Below are positions 1 through 5,387 of a stretch of 8,982 bases of DNA, in pieces; position 1 is the first letter of the stretch; every line of letters begins with the position of its first letter. The stretch covers positions 1 to 8,982 of the forward strand of contig JBOEGA010000067.1 of assembly GCA_050633205.1 (NCBI GenBank). The letters are read 5' to 3'. This DNA comes from CBDHHC01 sp050633205. Its GTDB lineage: Bacteria > Pseudomonadota > Alphaproteobacteria > Rhizobiales > CBDHHC01. A program made the position numbers and the translations under genes. A model generated the notes under the pieces. The model was not told where the DNA came from. It saw nothing but the letters and a program-made list of their open reading frames with translations, and did not search any database.

Positions 1-17
1 TAGAAATTGGGGGTTGA

Positions 18-308
18 TCACTCAAAAAAACAAAAATCTACGTTCTTCCATGTGCGGAAATCGGGGCTCCTGAAGATAGAAAAAAATGGGCGGAACATTG
101 GAAGGGGCGTTATGAAAACTTGCAAAATAACCCCTCTTCAGTAGGTGATATGGATAACAGGTGGATCAGAAACATGGGCATGTTTGCCATACAGATCCCC
201 TGCATTCTGGAAGCGATAGCGGATACAGTAACACCGCAAACAGTTGAAGGTTTTGTTAGTTATGTATTCAATGATGATGAAAACAACAAAGATGAAGCCT
301 CAGCATAA
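18..308 (+). CDS. hypothetical protein, C-terminal portion without a visible start
   Basis: I do not recognise this protein. The frame is open from just after a TGA at 15-17 to a TAA at 306-308. The translation looks protein-like from about position 33 onward, with segments such as KIYVLPCAEIGAPEDRKKW and a hydrophobic stretch MGMFAIQIPCILEAIA near the middle, then an acidic Asp/Asn/Glu-rich C-terminus. No ATG or GTG lies in frame before the only candidate start, a TTG at 120. That TTG would discard about 34 plausible residues. A purine-rich stretch, GGAAGGGG, lies at 100-107 before it. An A7 run at 24-30 sits exactly where the frame would have to change if the gene came from upstream of the window, so this may be a frameshifted remnant. 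The alternatives are a 62-residue gene starting at TTG 120, or a rare start codon. No function is proposed. Confidence 0.4.
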   Translation, partial: SLKKTKIYVLPCAEIGAPEDRKKWAEHWKGRYENLQNNPSSVGDMDNRWIRNMGMFAIQIPCILEAIADTVTPQTVEGFVSYVFNDDENNKDEASA

Positions 309-329
309 AACTGGCATCGGGCAGGGAAG

Positions 330-368
330 GGGGCAAAAGCGGCAGGCATAACCTCACCGCTTCGCCCC
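330..368. terminator. imperfect inverted repeat between convergent genes, possible bidirectional terminator
   Basis: GGGGC (330-334) pairs with GCCCC (364-368), and AAGCGG (337-342) pairs with CCGCTT (357-362), with a small asymmetric bulge (AA against C) and a 14-base loop. It lies between the stop codons of two converging genes, which is where a shared terminator is expected. Neither strand has a T-run after the stem, so it is not a canonical rho-independent terminator. Confidence 0.3.
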
Positions 369-375
369 AACTCCC

Positions 376-816
376 CTAAACCTCAACCACCAGCACCGGC
401 TTCCCATCCGACGTCTTGTCCAGCGCCCGACCATCAGTCCCTATAACCGCATTCACATGGGTACGAAAATTGGAAAAACTCTCGGATGCAACCACATCAA
501 TAGGCTCGTCAAAGCGCACAGAAACTCTGTACATACCCGGCGTGCTCAGCTTTCTGATCCCGTAAATCTCGCCTGAAAAAGCGTGCCCGAGATATTGCCC
601 GGTAACCCTCTGCTCAAAATAAAACGGACAGGATTGCTGGTCCTTGTTAATCGCAGCATTCAGCGTATTCCAGTCCTTATAGCCATAAAGAGTGGACAGC
701 AGCTCAAGCGATTTACTGTGGTTAATTGAACAGCCAGTATCTTCAAGCCCGGCACGTAACCGTTTCGCCTGTGTTTTTGCTGTATCTATAGTTGGTAGGG
801 AATGTCTTCCATCCAT
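376..816 (-). CDS. glyoxalase-superfamily-like small protein (Glyoxalase_8-type N-terminal region)
   Basis: A protein of 146 residues, or 150 if the ATG at 828 is used. I prefer the ATG at 816 because TGAGG (ending at 823) sits 6 bases upstream of it, whereas the ATG at 828 has no ribosome binding site. Numbering from 828, residues 15-58 carry the pattern I associate with proteins annotated as 'glyoxalase superfamily protein': an AKxxAKRLR helix, then INHSKSLELLSTLYGYKDWN, the 'HS-x-LE...GY-x-DWN' signature. Residues 75-150 form a predicted beta-rich second domain with FDEPIDVV, SFSNFR and KTSDGKP motifs. Homologues are common on plasmids and in accessory regions, and their biochemical role is not established to my knowledge. 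There is no signal peptide or membrane segment, so it is probably cytoplasmic. It appears monocistronic, with its own promoter at 966-994. The family call is by remembered motif and should be checked by profile search. Confidence 0.75.
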   Translation of the reverse strand: MDGRHSLPTIDTAKTQAKRLRAGLEDTGCSINHSKSLELLSTLYGYKDWNTLNAAINKDQQSCPFYFEQRVTGQYLGHAFSGEIYGIRKLSTPGMYRVSVRFDEPIDVVASESFSNFRTHVNAVIGTDGRALDKTSDGKPVLVVEV

Positions 817-965
817 CACAAACCTCATTCAGTGTTTGTATGCGAAATATGAATGGTGCCCGCATTGCCATCGAACCGCATATCACTAAAGCAGGTTGAT
901 GATTTTCAAAAAAAGGCTTCACCATGGATAAACCGCGAGCGGCAGGGGCCTTCACCCTGGATGGC

Positions 966-994
966 TAGATATTGCCTTTTATGATTTTTGTCAA
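966..994 (-). promoter_or_regulatory. sigma70-type promoter for the glyoxalase-like gene
   Basis: Read on the minus strand, a perfect TTGACA (-35, positions 994-989) is followed after exactly 17 bases by TATCTA (-10, positions 971-966). Transcription would begin near 959, giving a leader of about 140 bases before the ATG at 816. It is the best promoter match in the window, and no other gene lies between it and the glyoxalase-like gene. Confidence 0.6.
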
Positions 995-1008
995 TGCAAT
1001 ATATTGCA
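995..1008. promoter_or_regulatory. 14-bp perfect palindrome abutting the -35 box, candidate operator
   Basis: TGCAATATATTGCA is a perfect 14-bp palindrome that ends one base before the -35 hexamer of the minus-strand promoter at 966-994. This is the position of a dimeric activator site, or of a repressor site that blocks polymerase. A second ATATTGC half-like sequence occurs at 970-976, overlapping the -10 region. The regulator is unknown. The site could also serve as a 3' element of the penicillin-binding protein gene ending at 1035. Confidence 0.4.
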
Positions 1009-1034
1009 CGCCTTTTGGCTAAGGCTTTAACTCC

Positions 1035-3329
1035 CTAAAAATCATTACCAAATATATCTTCAAACTCTTTTCTCTGGCGGTCTCTTTTTCTTCTGTGACT
1101 TTCTGAACCCGAACCTGAAACATCAGACGAGCTGCCAAAGATCGATCCCCAGAATGATTTTCTTCTGCCGCCGGGTCTTTCCTCGCTCGCCCACTGGCCT
1201 TCCTGATTTTTCCAGTTGCCGCCAGGCAGAGGTTTAGGCTGTTTGTTGAGGTGAGCATACTGCATAATATCGTGCCAGATCATTGCTGGCAGTGCGCCGC
1301 CCGTAGAATCCTTCATCGGTTTGAAATCATCATTGCCGATCCAGACACCACCAATATAATGGCCGGTATAACCAATAAACCATGCATCCCGGTATCCCTG
1401 ACCCGTTCCGGTTTTCCCGGCAACCTGATGAGGATCGAGTGCCGCTTTCTGGGCCGTGCCCGAAATAACGGTTGTTGTCAGCATATCATTCATTGCAGCA
1501 ACATAATGCGGACGGATTACACGCCCCCAGTTCTTTGTTTTATTCTGATAGAGAACATTGCCGGACTTGTCTTTAATGCGCGTGATAATATGAGGCTGTA
1601 CAGCAAAACCGCCATTCGCAAATGAGGCATAGGCCGCTGTAATCTCCAGCGGTGAAACTTCAGCCGTGCCCAATGCAATTGAAGGGTTATTATGCAGTTT
1701 GGTTGCTATACCAAGACGATGCGCAGTCTTGATAACACGATCACGACCAACCCATTCTGACAGACGCACAGCAGCAGTATTAAGTGATTTGGCAAGAGCA
1801 TCCCGCATGGTCACTTCGCCATAATAACGTTTGCTGTAATTCTTTGGCTCCCAGTTCCCGATACGGATAGGGCTGTCTTCAACATAGGAATCGGGCTTTT
1901 TACCATGTTCCATAGCTGTCAGATAAATAAACGGCTTAAAGGTAGATCCCGGTTGCCGTCTCGCCTGCACAATACGGTTAAACTGGTTCTTGCGGTAGTC
2001 ACGCCCCCCAACAAGAGCCTGCACGCCACCATTCAGGTCCAGAATAACAAGAGCGCCCTGTTTCGCACGGTATTTTTCACCGTGCTCGGCCATATTTTCG
2101 TTCACTATCCTCTGGGCTGTACCCTGAAGGTCATAATCAACCGTCGTCTCCACAATCATATCATCCTGGAGGTTCTGGCCATGAGCTGACGCTCGTTCAA
2201 CAACCCAGTCAATAATATAGCCATAGCTCTCTGAAGGCAGGTAGGACCGCAATGAAGGTGGTTCTGTCAAAGCCTGCTCATACTGTTTCCGGCTGATAAA
2301 CCAGCCATTATACATGGTCCTCAGAACAACTTTTCCTCGGTCCAGTGAGCGCTGGAAATTTGTTGTGGGAGAGTAATAAGTTGGAGACTTGATCAGTCCT
2401 GCCAGCATGGCAGATTCATAAATGCTTATTTCAGCAACGCTTTTTCCAAAATAATGCTGAGCAGCCGCTTCAATACCATAGTTACCCGCACCAAAATAAA
2501 TCCGGTTGAGATACAACTCCAGTATCTGATCTTTGCTGAAGCGGTATTCAATCCAGAAAGACAGCAGCATCTCCTCGATTTTCCGCGTATAGCTTCGGGT
2601 TGGCTTGAGAAATAATACTTTTGCAAGCTGCTGGGTAATCGTGCTGCCACCAGCCACAATACGTCCCGCTCTGCGGTTTTGTATCGTGGCACGAATGATG
2701 CCGATAGGGTCAAGACCCGGATGATAGTAAAAACGCCAGTCCTCTGTTGCAAGCACAGCAGCCACCACATGAGGAGGCATTTCAGTCAGCTTAACATGAT
2801 TTCGGCGCAGACCTTTTTCGGCAATCACCTTGCCATTGGCCGCAACAATACTGATATAGGCCGGCTTGTTTGTAAGCCCTGCCTTAAGAGGATCAGGAGA
2901 GAGCAGCCCATATATAGTCACTGCAATAACCAGCCCCAGAGTGACCCAGACTGCACCGATCATAGACCAGTATGCAACAAAAACAGTAATAGCCCAGTAC
3001 CATGGTCTTGGCGGGCGTTTATATTTTGGTTTTTCCGGAGACTTAAAGCGGGGCCAGAGTATGGATAGCAGCCAGTGGCGCTTTCTGGGTTCTTTATTTT
3101 TTGATTTTTTCCCACCAAACGAACTGTCATAATCTGACTGGGCACCGTTATTAATTTCGCTTTTGATAAATTCCGGGAGATCTGAATTATGCTCCGGGTA
3201 GGCATAATCATTTGGGGAAGCATTTTGACGTGGAGAAGAATACTGACCCGTGTTTGCTCCAGGCTGTCCGGAACCTCTGCGTCTCCATGGACGCCGCAAA
3301 ATCTGGTCTACCAAACGTTCAAAACTCAT
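1035..3329 (-). CDS. class A penicillin-binding protein (bifunctional transglycosylase/transpeptidase, PBP1A family)
   Basis: A 764-residue bifunctional peptidoglycan synthase that polymerises lipid II into glycan strands and cross-links the peptides. Residues 1-108 are a polar, Asn/Gly/Pro-rich then basic cytoplasmic extension. Residues about 111-143 form the membrane anchor. The GT51 domain shows ATEDWRFYYHPG with catalytic Glu196, GGSTITQQ at 227-234, RKIEE near 249-253 and ILELYLN at 269-275. The transpeptidase domain has the SxxK nucleophile motif STFK (Ser462, Lys465), SLN (515-517) and KTGTG (639-643). All catalytic elements are intact. The C-terminus (about 705-764) is a Gly/Ser/Arg-rich tail ending in an acidic FEDIFGNDF. 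The length is within the normal range for alphaproteobacterial class A enzymes. GAGAAG just before the ATG is a weak ribosome binding site. It lies downstream of, and on the same strand as, the small coiled-coil gene at 3493-3909, but has its own probable promoter region. The exact paralogue (PBP1a or another) cannot be settled here. Confidence 0.97.
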   Translation of the reverse strand: MSFERLVDQILRRPWRRRGSGQPGANTGQYSSPRQNASPNDYAYPEHNSDLPEFIKSEINNGAQSDYDSSFGGKKSKNKEPRKRHWLLSILWPRFKSPEKPKYKRPPRPWYWAITVFVAYWSMIGAVWVTLGLVIAVTIYGLLSPDPLKAGLTNKPAYISIVAANGKVIAEKGLRRNHVKLTEMPPHVVAAVLATEDWRFYYHPGLDPIGIIRATIQNRRAGRIVAGGSTITQQLAKVLFLKPTRSYTRKIEEMLLSFWIEYRFSKDQILELYLNRIYFGAGNYGIEAAAQHYFGKSVAEISIYESAMLAGLIKSPTYYSPTTNFQRSLDRGKVVLRTMYNGWFISRKQYEQALTEPPSLRSYLPSESYGYIIDWVVERASAHGQNLQDDMIVETTVDYDLQGTAQRIVNENMAEHGEKYRAKQGALVILDLNGGVQALVGGRDYRKNQFNRIVQARRQPGSTFKPFIYLTAMEHGKKPDSYVEDSPIRIGNWEPKNYSKRYYGEVTMRDALAKSLNTAAVRLSEWVGRDRVIKTAHRLGIATKLHNNPSIALGTAEVSPLEITAAYASFANGGFAVQPHIITRIKDKSGNVLYQNKTKNWGRVIRPHYVAAMNDMLTTTVISGTAQKAALDPHQVAGKTGTGQGYRDAWFIGYTGHYIGGVWIGNDDFKPMKDSTGGALPAMIWHDIMQYAHLNKQPKPLPGGNWKNQEGQWASEERPGGRRKSFWGSIFGSSSDVSGSGSESHRRKRDRQRKEFEDIFGNDF

Positions 3330-3392
3330 TACTTCTCACAGCCTTCCCGCAGAATGTGACATTTTTTTCTCAGATTTAACACATAATCCAAG

Positions 3393-3417
3393 AAAGTGGC
3401 AGGGGCTAGCCCACTTT
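3393..3417. promoter_or_regulatory. inverted repeat upstream of the penicillin-binding protein gene (operator or weak terminator)
   Basis: AAAGTGG (3393-3399) and CCACTTT (3411-3417) form 7-bp arms around an 11-base centre. A 10-bp palindrome, GGGCTAGCCC (3403-3412), overlaps the right part. If the promoter at 3422-3449 is real, transcription starts inside this element, as in a repressor operator. Read as RNA on the minus strand it could instead be a weak terminator for the upstream small gene, because the stem is followed by CTT but not by a true U-run. Confidence 0.4.
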
Positions 3418-3421
3418 TCTA

Positions 3422-3449
3422 TTAATATATGAGCTGTATCACGTAACAA
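3422..3449 (-). promoter_or_regulatory. candidate promoter for the penicillin-binding protein gene
   Basis: On the minus strand TTGTTA (3449-3444) is followed after 16 bases by TATTAA (3427-3422). The start codon lies about 93 bases downstream of the -10. The hexamers are imperfect, but the promoter call gains weight from the tandem repeats immediately upstream at 3456-3485. Confidence 0.35.
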
Positions 3450-3455
3450 TTGGGT

Positions 3456-3485
3456 ATTAATAGGGTAAATGGTTCATTAATAGGG
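3456..3485. repeat. two 10-bp direct repeats 20 bp apart, candidate regulator site
   Basis: ATTAATAGGG occurs exactly at 3456-3465 and again at 3476-3485, so the copies are in phase on the same face of the helix. In the direction of the penicillin-binding protein gene the pair lies directly upstream of the proposed -35 box. Tandem direct repeats in this position are typical of activator sites, for example those of winged-helix response regulators. The regulator is not identified. Confidence 0.45.
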
Positions 3486-3492
3486 ATGAGGC

Positions 3493-3909
3493 CTAATATG
3501 ACTGATTTGGGCAGGAGGTGCATTTACCCCGAAATATCGTAAAGGATGAGGTGCTGCCATAGCTTCTGTAAGTGGTAACCGGGGAGGTTTCCTCTTCCTG
3601 ATATTCAGGAAGCGGCGTACGCTGCTCTGCAACTTTCTGGTCCTGGCTCGTTTCAATAATCGCCAGTTTTTGTTGTAAAATCTGGATTTTTTGTTCCAGC
3701 TTCAGCCGCGCCTGACTGCTCTGCCTCAGATTCCGGTTGGAAGTCTGTATTGCAGTGCGCGCTGTTTCCAGCTTTTTTTCAAGATTTGTGATTGTCTGCA
3801 GAGACCAGATAATACCAATACTGCCCATCATAATTATGATTAACAGCGAAAAGCCTGTGATCGCTTTCCAAATTCTGTTGCTGTCTTGCTGGTACATCAT
3901 TCTCTTCAT
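3493..3909 (-). CDS. small single-pass membrane protein with coiled coil (FtsL/FtsB-like architecture)
   Basis: I do not recognise a named family. The 138-residue product has a short polar N-terminus, one hydrophobic segment at about residues 16-37 (rich in Ile, Leu and Met), a predicted coiled coil at about 40-95 with regular Leu/Ile spacing, and a Ser/Thr/Tyr-rich tail with a CTSC pair near the end. The positive-inside rule (Lys/Arg at the N-terminus) suggests an uncleaved anchor with the coiled coil in the periplasm. FtsL, FtsB and DivIC share this layout, but none of their sequence signatures is evident. Two start choices exist. The ATG at 3909 has no clear ribosome binding site; the adjacent ATG at 3897 has AAGAGA just upstream. 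It lies 163 bases upstream of the class A penicillin-binding protein on the same strand, with a possible promoter at 3928-3956. A role at the cell wall is inference from architecture and neighbourhood. Confidence 0.65.
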   Translation of the reverse strand: MKRMMYQQDSNRIWKAITGFSLLIIIMMGSIGIIWSLQTITNLEKKLETARTAIQTSNRNLRQSSQARLKLEQKIQILQQKLAIIETSQDQKVAEQRTPLPEYQEEETSPVTTYRSYGSTSSFTIFRGKCTSCPNQSY

Positions 3910-3927
3910 GCTGCACCATATATGTTT

Positions 3928-3956
3928 TCATAAGTAAAGCGTAGTCTATCCTGCAA
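3928..3956 (-). promoter_or_regulatory. candidate promoter for the small coiled-coil membrane protein gene
   Basis: On the minus strand TTGCAG (3956-3951) is followed after 17 bases by TTATGA (3933-3928), close upstream of the ATG at 3909. The -10 box is weak and the call is tentative. Confidence 0.25.
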
Positions 3957-3960
3957 AACT

Positions 3961-3979
3961 GGTTAGTATTAACCATTAA
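3961..3979. promoter_or_regulatory. TTAACCAT-containing inverted repeat in the divergent control region, CtrA-like half site
   Basis: GGTTA (3961-3965) and TAACC (3970-3974) form a short inverted repeat, and the right side continues into TTAACCATTAA (3969-3979). TTAACCAT-like sequences are associated with the alphaproteobacterial cell-cycle regulator CtrA, whose full site is TTAA-N7-TTAA. Here the second TTAA is only 3 bases away, so the site is not a full match. It lies between two divergent transcription units, about 18 bases upstream of the minus-strand promoter candidate. Confidence 0.25.
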
Positions 3980-4016
3980 TATGACGCATAGTTTGTATTA
4001 GGTTTGTACTGGAAAA

Positions 4017-4045
4017 TTGCTCTAAAACAACATATTAAATATTTT
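4017..4045 (+). promoter_or_regulatory. candidate promoter for the three-gene operon
   Basis: TTGCTC (4017-4022) and TATTTT (4040-4045) are separated by 17 bases in an AT-rich stretch. The predicted leader is about 120 bases. Both hexamers deviate from consensus, and other AT-rich pairs nearby could serve as well. Confidence 0.25.
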
Positions 4046-4174
4046 GAATGATTGTGGCTTGTAAAGCGGCGGATACTGGCTATTTCCAGTAGAAGTTCAT
4101 TAAAATATCTCGCGCTGCCACATAAGCATCCGGTTTCTTATTTATAAGGCTCGCAAAATCCTCAGGAGAACCTA

Positions 4175-5338
4175 ATGGCCAGAAAAACATCATTGCAGCA
4201 GATTGATGAAGCAAAAGAAATTGTACGTGATTTGGGAATTGAAGTAGAAAAAGTTGCTGATGCTCCCATTGCCGGCTTGTTGAAAGAGATATATGAGCTG
4301 GATGAGGACAAAGTTTCTGTCATAGCCAAAACTCTCGCTGAAGTAGCCGTATTTAACGAAATTGTCCGGACTGAAGTGGCTGCAATGGAAATAGGCCAGC
4401 GGTATAACGAGATAGTCGAAAACTTCAACTCAATTCGCGACGACGCCAAACGACTGGTTACCCAGCTCGATGACGGAAAAATTGATACATTCGAGCGGGT
4501 CAGCAATGTCTGGATGAAAATGCGCCGTGGAGATATCGCCGAACGTTTCGATGAAATCCGTCATGTCTATCTGGAAGTAGCCGCTGATTCCAAAGACCAG
4601 ATCATTCGCGAAGGCCGGATACTGGATGCCTATCGTACATTCCGGGGCGCATACAAACAGGCGCAGGTTCTGGCATTCAAGGTTCTTGAAACCGCAGAAA
4701 AGGCATTGAACAAGGCGCGCAAGGAACTCGAAAAAGCGTCAGCAGCAGTTGCAAAATATAAAGGCGATGAAATCTCCCAACGTGCAGAACTGGAAATGGT
4801 TCGTGATGAACAGGTCCGTGCTTTGCAGGTGATCGAGAAAAAATACCAGATCGCCAAAGACCTCTCCGACAATATGGTGATCGGTTACAACACCTCTGAA
4901 GTAATCATGATGCGCCTGATGCAGACCACCAGTGCCAAGGAACGCGTTTATGCCCAGTCGGTAACATTCTTTGCAACCAACGATGCTGTCCTGACTGCCC
5001 TCAAGGCTTCATTCACAGGTCTGTTTGGCTTGCACGAGTCCACCAAAACCCTGAACGCAATGAAAGAGGGCATAGAGACCAGCCTTGAAACATTGTCAGA
5101 TATCGGTCAGGCCGTTCAGGAGGAAGCTGTAAAAGCCGGTTACGGCCCGACAGTGAAAGCTGAAGCGGTGAAAAAACTTGTTGATTCAGTCGTGAATTTC
5201 CAGGTTCGTTCAAGAGAAATCATAACTGAGATGCGAAAGCTTGCGACACGTAATTCAGAGGAAATCCGTGAAGCCGTGGAAGATGGCAAACGCCGTCTGG
5301 CTCGTATGACTGCTGAAGGTGCAACTCTTCTGAACTAG
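4175..5338 (+). CDS. TelA/KlaA-like helical protein, often annotated 'cell surface protein'; first gene of a three-gene operon
   Basis: A 387-residue, almost entirely alpha-helical, highly charged protein with no signal peptide and no membrane segment, so it is probably cytoplasmic despite the 'cell surface protein' name that I recall for such genes. Residues about 160-230 form a strong coiled coil (AEKALNKARKELEKASAA). The C-terminal region from about 255 runs QSVTFFATNDAVLTAL, then a helical segment, then EEIREAVEDGKRRL. I read this as resembling the C-terminal half of the TelA/KlaA toxic-anion-resistance family, where 'ND-x-VL' and a terminal charged helix recur. No nucleotide-binding or catalytic motif is visible. 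AGGAG at 4164-4168, 6 bases before the ATG, is a strong ribosome binding site. Its stop codon overlaps a hairpin (5337-5355), and the next gene follows after 49 bases. Tellurite or stress roles known for TelA relatives cannot be assumed here. Confidence 0.85.
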   Translation: MARKTSLQQIDEAKEIVRDLGIEVEKVADAPIAGLLKEIYELDEDKVSVIAKTLAEVAVFNEIVRTEVAAMEIGQRYNEIVENFNSIRDDAKRLVTQLDDGKIDTFERVSNVWMKMRRGDIAERFDEIRHVYLEVAADSKDQIIREGRILDAYRTFRGAYKQAQVLAFKVLETAEKALNKARKELEKASAAVAKYKGDEISQRAELEMVRDEQVRALQVIEKKYQIAKDLSDNMVIGYNTSEVIMMRLMQTTSAKERVYAQSVTFFATNDAVLTALKASFTGLFGLHESTKTLNAMKEGIETSLETLSDIGQAVQEEAVKAGYGPTVKAEAVKKLVDSVVNFQVRSREIITEMRKLATRNSEEIREAVEDGKRRLARMTAEGATLLN

Positions 5339-5355
5339 GCTCAGGACCTGAGCCT
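5337..5355 (+). promoter_or_regulatory. intercistronic hairpin overlapping the stop codon of the first operon gene
   Basis: AGGCTCAGG (5337-5345) and CCTGAGCCT (5347-5355) are perfect 9-base inverted repeats around a single A. As RNA this gives an 8-bp GC-rich stem with a 3-base loop. The left arm covers the last two bases of the TAG stop codon. No T-run follows, so it is unlikely to terminate fully. RNA processing, 3'-end protection of the upstream message or a change in gene ratio is more likely. Confidence 0.55.
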
Positions 5356-5387
5356 GGAAGAGATCGGGAATTCCATACGGGGACGGA

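Noticed and set aside
743..955. 70-codon minus-strand frame starting with GTG, just after the predicted transcription start and overlapping the glyoxalase-like gene
   Set aside because: Its second half is the glyoxalase-like gene read in another frame, no ribosome binding site is convincing, and the composition does not look protein-like. A leader peptide cannot be fully excluded.
1010..1025. GCCTT/AAGGC stem just after the stop of the penicillin-binding protein gene, as terminator
   Set aside because: Only 5 bp with a 6-base loop and no U-run on the minus strand.
2679..3068. 129-codon plus-strand open frame
   Set aside because: Lies entirely antisense to the well-supported penicillin-binding protein and has no recognisable domain.
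3910..4174. Possible small gene or RNA in the divergent intergenic region
   Set aside because: The only open frame is out of phase with, and mostly overlaps, the 3493-3909 gene. No conserved RNA structure is evident, and promoters explain the space.
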